Assembly: GCF_037038585.1 (NCBI RefSeq)
Contig: NC_092520.1
Span: 117,090,501 to 117,154,500, forward strand
Direction: 5' to 3'
Source of the DNA: Patagioenas fasciata
Lineage: Eukaryota > Chordata > Aves > Columbiformes > Columbidae
Length of the DNA: 64,000 bases
The notes below the pieces were generated by a model. That model worked only from the letters and a program-made list of their open reading frames with translations. It ran no database searches and had not been told where the DNA came from. The position numbers and the translations under genes were made by a program. This document shows positions 49,186-60,300 of this stretch, in pieces. The stretch's first letter is position 1. Each line of letters begins with the position of its first letter.

Positions 49186-49847
49186 GTATGGAGATGTTTT
49201 CAACAGAAAAGATTGATAGGAGAGCTAGCTATTAAAAGGTTACTGTGTTTCTTATCATTCTTGGGGAATCCCATTAATATCTTTTAGCCTCAAGACTAGT
49301 GCGAGATTTTAAAATAGTGAGCAAACTCTCATAGATATGCCCACAGATGTGGATGTGGTTGGCGCAGTTGTTCCTGCCAAAGTGTTAGTTTTAGAGCCAG
49401 GTTCAGCGTCATTCAGGAAAGAATTGATGGCTGACATTGTTTTGGTACAAACTGACTTCACTATGGACACTTACAAGTATCCCCTGAAGTCATTAAAGCC
49501 ATCCTTTCTCAACAGATTTCCTTAAACTCCCTTGAAAATTGCTAAATGTAAACAACTATGAGATTGGTATTGATTTCCTGAATAAATTGCTTTGTCCTGC
49601 TAGACCAAGCTCTTAATATTGTTTCTGTATTGCTAAATGTAATGAGTTGACCCAGCTATTAAAAAAAAAAAAAATCTAGGAGCTTAAATATTGGCTCAGC
49701 AGTCTGCTGTCTGCTCTAAATATATGACCAAACTAATTCTCTATGCTGTCTCAAACACTGGTGCAGCAAATGCAAAGGCAGCGATAAGTGTGCTGTTCGC
49801 TGTCAGGTTTTGCCCTCGCCTGAATACCTTTCTCCCCATTACATTAG

Positions 49848-49969
49848 GGTGATTGATGGATCAAACTTGGTGCCTTTACTGCAAGGAAGAGCTCAAAAGT
49901 CAGAGCACAAGTTCCTGTTTCACTATTGTGGGTCCTACTTGCAGGCAGTGCGGTAGCACCAGAAGGACA
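49848..49969 (+). pseudogene. Copy C exon 9 with nonsense codon
   Basis: The exon is 122 bases, as in copy A. The Trp codon of AVRWHQKD is TAG at 49,954-49,956. VIDG and FLFHYCG are kept. About 76% identical to copy A by eye. Confidence 0.9.
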
Positions 49970-50431
49970 GTGAGTATAAATGTTTGTTTTGTGGTAAATG
50001 CAAAACATGAGTTTTCTCCTTTCAATAGCTGCCTTGCTAACTGACAGGTTTATTGCATGATGGGTGTTTATCAGTACTGATCTCTGAGATTCTTGAAATT
50101 GTTGTGCATGACATACCAATGTTTCTGGCTGGCTGAACACATCTTACAACAAATAAATATTTGTGAGTAACAAACCTGTAGGAAGTGGGGTGGGAATACA
50201 GGCTAGGTACTACTGCACTGGCAATTTAATGTGGTTTTCTTCATATCTCTAGTGTTTACTATCTTCAAAGTAAGTACTCTAGATAAAGAATCTGATTTGA
50301 TTTGTGGCAATGGGGGTGACAGAGTGTGTGAGAAGAGGTCTCCTCAGTAAATAACTGTACTCTTATTTCTCGAAGGCACTTTCTATTTTCTTCTGTCTTG
50401 TAGTTGTGCCATAAGATTTCTTTCCTGCCTG

Positions 50432-50798
50432 GTGGAGGCATCTGGAAGGCTCATTATGTGACCCCATGATCCACCCACTCTGGGCTGGGGCTTGCTATGG
50501 AAAAGGAATCTGCCAGTGTTTTGGGGAAGGTGTGATCCATCATGACCCTCCCCTGCTGTTTGATCTCTCACGAGACCCTTCTGAAGCCAAACCTCTGTCA
50601 GCTGACACCAAGCCCCTCTTTGATGTTGTGATAAGGAAGATTGGAAGAGCCATAGAGGAGCAGCGCAGAACACTTACTGAAGTCCCAGAGCAGCTTTCTT
50701 TGTCCAATGTGGTGTGGAAACCATGGCTACAGCCGTGCTGTGGGACATTCCTATCCTGCTTGTGTGCTGTCACCTTTCTTATCACACCAAGTTTGTGA
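50432..50798 (+). pseudogene. Copy C exon 10, acceptor lost, one-base deletion, converted tract
   Basis: The acceptor reads 'cctgcctg' where copy A has 'cctgccag', so AG is lost. A one-base deletion near 50,465-50,475 produces TGA (gtgaccccaTGA). Downstream the ancestral frame is open from about 50,466 to the TGA at 50,796. It contains [16 protein letters not shown] and [10 protein letters not shown], then an unrelated tail. The segment 50,517-50,749 is about 96% identical to copy A. Confidence 0.9.
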
Positions 50799-50901
50799 GA
50801 CTGATGTCTACTAACATGTCATGTGGCACTGAGTCCTCTGTTGACCAAGCTTTCGGAAAATAATTGTTTTCTTTCTCTCTCTGGGAAGCAAAGTGGATGA
50901 C

Positions 50902-50907
50902 AATAAA
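50902..50907 (+). terminator. AATAAA poly(A) signal after copy C
   Basis: A canonical hexamer about 105 bases after the terminal stop of the copy C exon 10 frame, in 'gatgacaataaaggaa'. It is well placed to have served the ancestral gene. Confidence 0.45.
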
Positions 50908-53900
50908 GGAAAAGAATGTTGATTGGAGACTTTTCCCCTTCATTCTTCACCACTAGCCAAAGGTCTAAGGAAATGCTGTCTGGTATGGTAAAGGGCTTGA
51001 ACAGAGACTGGTTTTGCATTTTTGCATGTAAGAGGCTGCTGTAGAGCTGTGTGCTTAAACTCTGCTTGACTTACGGCTCCTTGGAGAAGACAACTGGAGA
51101 ACTCTGCTGAAAGCCTAGTGTATGGTGCTGAGCAGGCAGCTGTAAGAAATAGTAGACTTGCACAGAATTCTAGATATTTGCAGTCGTGACCCTACACTCC
51201 ACAAATCATGATTGTACTCTATCCAAACATAGTAGTTTGTGTCAGTCTTGTTTCCTGTTGTTCCCTGTTATCGCTGCAGTAATTTTGTCAAGATGTTGAG
51301 CAGCACCCAAGACAGAGTGAACCCGATTTAGGGAGGGATCATCCTCAGGTTGTGAATAGTTTCTTGGACAGATCTGCAGCTTTAGCTGGGTGACAATAAC
51401 ATATATCACAGACAATGCAAAGTCCAAATGTCAGGGATTTGTCCAATATAACTATGCAACAGTTGCAAAAGAGAGAGAAGCATTTTGCTCTTCAGAAAGA
51501 GGTCCTGGTGCCTACTAATTTGACAAAACAGCAATTTTATTGAATATAAGATGGCTATAAAAATGATTTGGATTAATAACTTGTACGGTTTCAATGCCAG
51601 TTCCAGAAAAACAAGGTTAATTTGAGAGTAATATTGGAATTAATACTCAAAAATATTTGGTAGTAGTATACATACATAGGTTTACAAACTACAACTTGTA
51701 AAAAGGGGTCCTGCTAATAGTAGTTAAAAAAAAAAAAAATCCTCTCCACAAAAAAAGAAAACAACACAGAAACAGAATAAAAATCCTCGGGTGTGACCCA
51801 AGCCATATTTTCTAACGAAATAGGACTTGGCACTGAAATTTGCAGTGAAATTGCAGAGATTTTAGGGCTTTGAATTGCATTAATGACTGAGTATTTTGTA
51901 GGGGTAGATGAAGTCAGAGTTTATTATAAGTGTGCTGCTAGAACTCTGAAGAACTTGGAGGTTGAGGTGAGTAAATGGAAACATTATTTTAGCTCGTTTT
52001 TTGTTGTTGTCATCCCATCCCCCACTCCTTAAGGAATACCCCTACAAATGTTTTACTTGCTCAGCCAGTTCAGTTGATTAACAATTTTCTTTTTACCTCT
52101 TAGTCTTTTTTTATATGTGTGACATAGAAACAATTTTTCAAATTTCTGTTTGTGTCTTTTCAATACTTTTGTTCTTCACTACTACAAGGTCACTCTGAAA
52201 ACTTGTCAAAGGTAGAAAGAACTATCTGAATGCCAGTGATTGTTTTTAGTACTTAGACATGTGCAAAAAGCCAGATAGAAAGTAGTAGTATAAAGCACAC
52301 AATGACTCAAAAATTGTAGTTTTACTGGCAGAGAATTTGCCTGTATGCAGTAGGGAGTAAAAAGCAGCTTCCTGTGCTCAGACACAGTGAAAAAAATGAT
52401 TAGCCAAAGAGGAATAAATACTGTACGGCTTAGAATGCAGAGACAAACATTCAAACGGGTTTTGTTTGGTTGGTTTTTTTTGTTTAGAAAAACTCTTGGT
52501 TTAAAGCTTAGTTCTGTTGAAGGTAGTAAGTCATCACAGCTGTTACCTCTGTATTGGGTCACTAATGTAGTAGTGAGGAAAAGGATGCAAGGTTTGTGCA
52601 AGCAGAATGGCTCCTTCCCTTCCAGATAGAGTTATCAGGGAAAAAATTAAAGATGGGGGTTTTCAGGGTTTGATTTGGGTATTTTAGGTATACCAGCAGC
52701 AGCATGGGCACATCTTCAGTAGTGATCACATGGTGAGGAAGATGTAAACAGTCTAGAAGGGCTGAGAGAAATGTTTAGTCATAAGTTGGACCAAAGACAA
52801 CTGAAAATTAATACTTATGTTATTGGTGATTTTCAAAGATCCATCTTTCCCAAAGCATGATGTAATTTTTGAGAAATGTATTTTTTCAAGAAAAATCTTT
52901 GCACCAGAAACATCAAAAGCTGTTATGTAGTCATACAAAGTAAGTGTTATAGTCAAATAAGTGTGAGTAAAAGGAGCTGAATTTGACAACTTATATCTTA
53001 TAAAAATAATTGAATATAGTCATAAGTGCAAGGAGGCCAACAAATAAAAAACTGCCTCCAACCCTGGTTATCTCTGCTACTGTATTATATGAGTCTGATA
53101 GTTTAAGCTGCTTCATCTTTCCACCTCATTGATCCCTACTGATTTCTCCAGAACACAGTGTTAAATTCAGCATTCACTGTATTCAAGTAACTTGGAGAAC
53201 TGAAATGTCAGGCAATGAAAAGGCAAGAGCTCCTCCAAGTAATTGCTCAAGACCTTTTGAAGGGTAAAGTGTATTATATCAGAGTTAAGTTCTGAAAAAA
53301 AGCAAGGAAGGGAGAAGAATACTAAACATTCAGTTCCTGGGCGTAGGGGAAGAAAGTGCAATTAATATCTTTAGCACGGGTAGGTCTACCTGTCCTGAAA
53401 ATATAATGAAGAAAAAACATGACAGAAGAAAAGGGGGAGGACAACCTAGTCCTGTTATGCTGCTTGGAAGGGTGGAAAAGTAGGGTGGAAGGAAAAAAAA
53501 CCAGGGCTATTTCCATTATTATTTATAGAACCTCTTGTTATTCTTGTTCTTATCTCTTTTGAGGCACTAAAGTAGAGCAGTGACAGGCTTTGTACAAATA
53601 TGCACTGAATTAACTAGATAGCGACTCTAGCAAAGGCAGTAGCTGTGTTGTGCCAGTTTTTCAAGAATAAGGACTTTGTACTCTGCTTGGAATTCATGTA
53701 AAACCTGTGTGACAGTTTCAGTTTGGCTGTTGCTGGTGGTGGTCCCGGGCACTGTCTGTGCTGGAGACTGGGAGAGTGAGAAGAGAAGGAGCAAGTCCCA
53801 GCTCGCTTCCTTCCATGCACGTCTTGGAGGATCAGGACTGCTAAGGACACAAGGAGCAAGAGGGATTTTGGAGACCGAAGAATAATTGAGACGAGGGTTT

Positions 53901-54315
53901 GTTTTCCACATTGTTATGATAAAAGCGGTTGACTTTTTTTAGTAGTCTTGATGGTAATTTATTGTGGTGCACTGGCTTACAGAGGGAATTACTGTCTGAT
54001 GTTTTCTCGGATTTCTGTAAGTAACTACTGATTTCTAGTGGCTGGTGTTAGATTTATGAATTAAGTTTTTTAACAGCTAAGGAAATTGGACAAGCCTTAG
54101 GGCCCAGTACTGGGTTCATCACATACTAGGGCTCTGCTTTTAGAAGGAATCAGCCTCTAACAGAGAAATGTAAATACGTATATTTAAACTGATATTTTTT
54201 TTTAAACAAGTTTGGTACTTATTCTAGTCCTTCAGTAAGGGCAGTGCTCCTAAAATATTCTTGCATAAATCAGGAAGCTCTAATTTTAATCATGCCACCA
54301 CCAACAGCATTAAGA

Positions 54316-54350
<35 letters not shown>

Positions 54351-56190
54351 CCACCCTGGTTTGAAACTCACAGCTGTTATGAGGGACTTTACAAAGTCTC
54401 TGTCTAAAACCCAATGTGCCTGCTGTGACCAGCTGGTTGTTCTGCAGGAATCTGTGGGGAGCAAGTGAAAGGCAGCAGAGCTCTTGGACCAACTTGGAAA
54501 GCTTGTCAACACCCATGGGAAATCAAGCTCTCCAGATCTGTCTGTTTCCTTTGTTCCACTACAGCTCACAAGGGCTTTGATGATCCCCAGCTACTCAGCA
54601 CAGGCTGAAAATGTTTTCATTGTGATGGTTTTGGCTTAATCATGTACCCCAAGCCCTTTAAAGGCACTGGGTACCAGGTGCTGGGAAGGCAGAGCTCTGC
54701 CTCTGTTGTGAAAGCACTGTAAAGATGTTGCCATTATAGATAAGGAGCAGAGCCATTGCTAGTTCTTCCTTCTCATGGGTTAATGCCTTTGTGCAATTGC
54801 CCGATCCTCACCTCAGCTCTCCCCTGAGAGGCCACAGTTCATCAGGTCTTCAGGAAACTGCTGCCAGGCTGTGGTTCTGAGACATCACTACCATACAAAT
54901 AAAAGAAGTGAGATCCTAGTAGCAAGTCTTTTGCTTCACATTGATAACAGCCTGCTTTTCAGAGCATGATATTGGTCTTCTGGCATCTGCATTCAGTGAG
55001 GTCTTGCTTCAAACAGCCAATGCTTTGGATCAGGGGGATCTTGTTGCTTCCCCATTAATCTCTGACTCAACCAGTGGGCAGGGAGGATGAGCTCTCAGTA
55101 CTGACTTTCAGGATCTCACCAATAGAGAGAGGAAGCGTTATCAATCCTATGGAAAAATCCATATAAAATAGAGATAAAACTTTTTAAAAAATTATTTTTA
55201 TTTCCCATATTGTCTTTGTCATAGTCAAACAAGCACCTAGACATTACTTGGAAAAAATCATCAAGGGACCCCATGTTTAGACTATTCTTGTTCTATTTTC
55301 CTAGTCAGAATAACAGCACCTGCAATTTTTTATTTTTTACCCCATGGCTCATCCTTTGAAATGCATAGGGCAGACTTACATTCTGCTCTGGGCAGTTTAG
55401 CATTCCTCAGACATTCAAGGTACCTGTAACACTCTTACGTAATAGAAAGGCAGAAAAAAATTCTCAGAAAATGTGCTGATCTTGGAGAAAAAAAAACAAC
55501 AACAAACAAACAAACACAAGTCTCTCAATAGTCAAGATAGAACTTTTCAGTTCTCTGTATTTAGAAGTGACTTTATGTTTACAAACGTGTTTTTAGTTGT
55601 CATAGAAAGTAAATAATCTTACTAGCTTCAGCCTGTTCATTAATAGAGCAAATAACATCTTCATTCTTATGCTGCTTTGAAATTGAATGTGTGGAAAAGT
55701 AGGGATTTTGCATGGATGGGATATCTCAGATTTTTGTCTTTTCGCAGTGAAGGAATGAATGTCATCTCTCATTTACTTCAGTATACACCATGAAGATAAG
55801 CGTATGCCAGTCCTCAGTGGAGCCAGTTTCACATGTACATCTGCATGACTCTTTGCACAATTCTGGTGCAATATTTTCTGCAGATCTCTTAGGCTGTAAC
55901 CATTCACAAGGAAAAGGAATGTATTTCCCAAGCCATTCTTTGTCCAAAGCAGCTAGGTGTGCTTTCCATTTCAGCAAGCACAGGAAATTGCTTTCACTCT
56001 TAAAATTTGACTTGCCAGATAAAAATAAATATTTAGAAACTGAAAAGTTATTTCTGGGGTTTTAAAGTCCAGGTTAAGTTCATAGAGTTGGTAGGTAGAA
56101 AAACTGGGTTGTAAAATCTATAAATGGCATTAAGCTTTGAAGCCCTTTAAGGAAATAAACAGAATTATAGTTATATTTCTGAATGGTTTT
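50908..56190. other. Intergenic between copies C and D, nothing recognised
   Basis: There are no exons of the sulfatase family and no other recognisable genes. Low-complexity pieces include poly-A near 51,725-51,739, a 28-base T run at 54,319-54,346 and an A/CAA/CAAA stretch near 55,486-55,515. Confidence 0.5.
54319..54346 (+). repeat. Poly-T run (28 bases)
   Basis: An uninterrupted T tract. It could be the reversed poly-A tail of a retroposed sequence on the minus strand, but the adjacent sequence matches nothing I recognise and no poly(A) signal is visible beside it. Confidence 0.8.
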
Positions 56191-56620
56191 TAGTAACTAG
56201 AGAACAAGTCTGATGAGGAGTGGCTGAGGGAACTGGGGTTATTCAACTTGGAAAAAAGGAGGATGAGGGGAGACTTTATCGCTCTCTGCAACCACCTCAA
56301 AGGAGGTTATAGCATGGAGGAGGTTGGTCCCTTCTCCCAAGTAACAAGTGATAGGACGAGAGGAAGTTGTGCCTCAAGTTGTGCCAGGGGAGGCATTTAG
56401 ATCGGATATTAGGAAAAAATTCCTCACAGAAAGGGCTGTCAAGCATTGGAACAGGCTTCCCAGGGAATTGGTTGAGTCACCGTCCCTGGAGGAGTTCTAA
56501 AGTTGTGTAGATGAAGTTCTTAGAGATGTGATTTAGTGGTGGACTTGGCAGTGTTAGGTTAGCAGTTGGATTCAATGATTTTAAACGTCTTTTCCAAACA
56601 AAATTGTTCTATGATTCTAA
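56190..56620 (+). mobile_element. CR1 LINE 3' fragment
   Basis: The run 'gatgaggagtggctgaggga', 'ggggagactttatcgctctctgcaac', 'caagtaacaagtgatagga', 'attggaacaggcttcccagg', 'gtggacttggcagtgttagg' and a final 'ttctatgattcta' follows the order of an avian CR1 3' end. Small indels and stops show it is older than the one at 35.8 kb. Confidence 0.92.
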
Positions 56621-57246
56621 CCTTCAGATAGAAACACCTCCTTGAATGTACTAGATGGCCTCCAAGCTGAAGAACATGCAAATATTAGTTTCCAGGATGG
56701 CTTTTCTTTGAGGCATGTTTTGTAGTTTCTAAGATCAGAGTAAGGGATAGATTATTCTCCTGGATATTAAAGATAACTTGAGGTTAAGTAAGAGTGAGAT
56801 ACAGTTTTACTTATTGTCTGTAAAATGGTAAAAACCTTCCTTTCAGTGGACACCAATGGTGCTTTGCATGTATTGAGTAACCGGCACCTTTAACACTTTT
56901 TTAAAGCCATGGGCATTTAACCTTCTTTCCAAAGGTCCACAAGCTCTCCTGGAGTTATTGGAAACAGGCCAGATCTCATAGAACTGCACGCTGTGCTATC
57001 TGGCCTCACTTGCCCTCAGATGTGTTCTTTCTGCCTTGCAGTGACTGTTCAACAGGCTCTGCAAGAACATGTCCAGGAAGGCAGTGCCCGCACCATCAAG
57101 CCCTGGTAGCCCAGCCTACCTCTGCTGTAGCCAGCCACAGGCAGGGGCGGCTGACTGCGGTAATTCAAGACAGTTAATGACTAACCTCACAGCCAAAATG
57201 ACCAGAGATACTTTGGCTTTTAATTTTTTTTTTTTTTTTTCACCAG

Positions 57247-57312
57247 AGTTTGGGTGACTATGTACCTGTTTTATACAAGTGGAAACTGTGACGTTTATCA
57301 GGGAAAGCAATG
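57247..57312 (+). CDS. ARSH: Copy D exon 1 (putative start exon)
   Basis: A poly-T acceptor (ttttcaccag) is followed by a 13-base leader, an ATG at 57,260, 17 codons and TG, then a strong donor gtaagaaaa resembling that of copy A (gtaagcaaaa). The phase fits exon 2, creating Trp at the junction as in copies A and C. The encoded start ([10 protein letters not shown]) is hydrophilic, and the signal hydrophobic core would come from exon 2. A different start exon is possible. Confidence 0.45.
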
Positions 57313-60300
57313 GTAAGAAAAGACATTTGCTGAGGGTCTTTCCTGGCTTTTAAGTTTTCTGCTTAAAAAAATATAATCAGATCTCTCTTTTCTCACCCTC
57401 CCCCCAAAGCTCATTGAGAATCCAAGAGTAGCTAATGCAGTTTTACATCTATTGATATTTCAAAGTCTCTTACCCTATTTTTGCAGAGCATGGAGGTTTA
57501 GGACTATCTAGAATGTATAGTATGTTTACTATGCATTTATCACATTGCAATATCTATTAATGAACTAGTCATTGGTAGAAATGTTCTAGCATACGTATTT
57601 TACTTCCGGTGAAAATCTGTAAGCTGCCTCTTTCAAATGCCTTTAGTGACTAAGACATGCTGAGATATTCTTAGGGTCTTCTAGGAAGATAATCAAGTTT
57701 AAGTCTGGCTGAAGGAGCCCTTTCCAGATGTGTAGCGCTGACTGTAGTGGATGCAGTACTCAAGCCACTGCCATCATGATCAGCGTGTCTCCACACCAAC
57801 CACCTCCATGCTGCTGTCTCACTCATTCCAGCAGCCCTAACAGGGTTGTCCTACACCTCCATACAAGGGGTATCTCTGGAGACGTGCAAGCATCCAGCCA
57901 CTCATTGTACTAGAAGCATTTGCTGAGATCAGTGCACATCTCAGTAAAGAAATGCACACACAAAATTCCTGCACAAATTTTTTTTTCTTAATATATTTAT
58001 ATATATGTGTGTGTGTATATATATCTACATTTACTGGTCTCTAAAAAGTCAAGTTTTGTAACTATTCAGGAGCTCCATCTGCTGGCAGTATTTGGCGAAT
58101 GCATCTATACTGAGTCCTAAAAAAAACTTTACGAATAATTTAAAGTCTATTGGAAATCTTACAAATGTTTCTGTAATACTACCTCTTTACTTTTAATTGC
58201 AGGAGCTGCCTAAAAATTTGGCTAATTTTATGCTTGTTTCCAATAACCTGTGTATCAGACCCTTCAAAACCTAATTTTTTACTGATACTGGTTGATGATC
58301 TTGGTATCGGAGATGTGGGTTGCTATGGCAATGATACAATAAGGTAAGAATGTATTCTAGAAAATGAGATATCCCTTCCTGGTGAATTTCAGAGAAGAAA
58401 CACTGATGACACTTAGTATTAGAAAATTCATTATTAATGGATTAGTTTCTGTAGATATATTTTTTTTCAAACCATGTAAAAAAAATGTTATACAGTAATT
58501 CCTACTACAGTAATAATTGTACACGTGTGCTTGAGCAACCTCCTTGCACTTCTAATCTTCAGCATAGACAGTCAGAACACTGCAAATGTGTCCACATGCT
58601 GTATTTGTCAGGCATGTGTATAAGTCAGAAATTTCTACAACTCCAGGGATGAAATATGAAGGATTGAGATTAGGATATAATGAGTTAACAACTCTAGGAG
58701 CTTCATTATTAAATGTTAGGTCAGTCTGTGATATATTTATCCCTAGTGCAGTTATCAACCTGTATATAGATTTGTTGATAGGATTATTATATTTATTTTC
58801 TTATGTTTACTCACATCTATTATAGTCTTAGAAATTGTGTTGCACTGTATGTATTAATGGAATCTTTTTCATTATGCTGCATGAGCTTTTGTTACTGGAT
58901 AGACCTGAAATACCTTTCTTCTTTTTCTTCTTTTTTTTTTTTCCCCCATCTTAGTAATTAATAAAAATGCATGTGTCTGTGGAAAATTCATTTCTAAGGA
59001 GTCGAGGTATCTCAAAAAATATATAACTTAGCTTTCCTAGTTGAGTTGTAGATAAAGAAACAATTTTGTAAAAGTGATGGTGATGTGCTCAACAAAACTA
59101 GGAGGAGTAGGATACCAAGAATTTCAGTGTAATAGATTTTTGATAGAGATGGGGTTTTTTTTGTCTCTTTAGGACCCCTAACATTGATGACCTGGCAAAG
59201 GATGGAGTGAGACTTACTCAGCACATCGCTGCAGCTGCTGTCTGTACTCCAAGCAGAGCAGCTTTCCTGACTGGCAGATACCCCATCAGATCAGGTTGGG
59301 CCTCTAATGGTTTGCTGCAGTTTGTCTAGCCATTGTTACTATTAAAAATAGCCTTAAATAAATAATTTTAAAGACTAGTTAATCTAGGGATTTGGGGTCT
59401 CAGTGAGATTGGCAAAAATAAAGATAGCTAGATTTAGTGATTGATTTCTATGGGAAAATTACTACATAAAGCACATTTACTATGCCTAAATGACAACAAA
59501 GAAATGGATGAAAATCTAAACAGTACAAAGCACTGAGAGGTAGAAACATGAAGAAGAAAATTGTCTTAATAACTATGTTCAGTGGTATTAAGATGATATT
59601 AAGTATAATATTTTGAATATCCTGGCAAACTTTTTTATAGTGAAATGTGCCGTATTGTGGAATAGTTCTCAACAGTTTTATTTTAAAGCAGATTTACTTC
59701 ATTCATTTAAATTCATGACAGAAAAATTCAGTTACCACATATGGAAGTAATAATCAATGTAACTCCTCTGATGCAATTCTGACTTGTTAAAGAAGTGTAA
59801 TCATGAACTGTACATTTCAGAAGTGTGTACCCTGACTCTGTAAGCTTTTTGTTCTATATGAGTCTGTCTTCTTTTTTTTTCTTTTTTTCTGTTTTTTTTT
59901 TTTTTTTTTAACGTTATATTTTGATGGAAGTTTGGTTGTAAGAGGCTGCCTGATGTCCAAACGTAGGCATCGTAGTGTCGTTTGCAGACACTCCAGCACA
60001 GCTGAGGCATCTGCACTGGCCTAGCAGATAGTGATAGGGGACTTGGAGGAGACGACATTCTGGGGATCGATCAGAATATCCCAGGGTGTAACAAATGTCT
60101 TGTAAGAAAGTATTAGGCTTAAGCAACTACATCCCGTTCATTAGAAAGAACAAGCTGAGCAGGCTGAAAAATCCGAAATCTGGCTTGTTTTATTTAAAAG
60201 ACTGTTATACGTCTTCAGGCATGGCATCCAGCACTCGACAGCGGATTATCTTTTGGAACGGGTGTTCTGGTGGGCTTCCACCGAATGAAACTACTTTTGC

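Larger units (their letters stand above)
40873..50798 (+). pseudogene. Copy C: full-length ARSH-like sulfatase pseudogene, ten exons
   Basis: Ten exons in order match copy A: 40873-40910, 41336-41485, 42646-42767, 43903-44025, 45543-45942, 46842-46978, 47190-47320, 49023-49185, 49848-49969 and 50432-50798. Exons 2, 3, 4, 6, 8 and 9 have the same lengths as in copy A. Exons 1-4 and 6 are fully open, and DD, CTPSR and HVH are kept. Lesions: GKWH has become GQWH; exon 5 carries a 5-base and a 19-base deletion that together restore frame; exon 7 lost 4 bases, giving TGA at 47,219; exon 7 also has TAA at 47,314; exon 9 has TAG for Trp at 49,954; the exon 10 acceptor is TG instead of AG; exon 10 lost one base near 50,465. 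A full sulfatase cannot be made. Loss looks recent given the many preserved splice sites. Confidence 0.92.

Noticed and set aside
52206-52601. 131-codon minus-strand open frame
   Set aside because: No domain, no splice or promoter context, not related to the sulfatase units.
53676-53885. Frame with a hydrophobic start (VWLLLVVVPGTVCA), considered as exon 1 of copy D
   Set aside because: No donor in the right phase and no supporting acceptor; 4.3 kb from exon 2. The exon at 57,247-57,312 has both splice sites and the correct phase.
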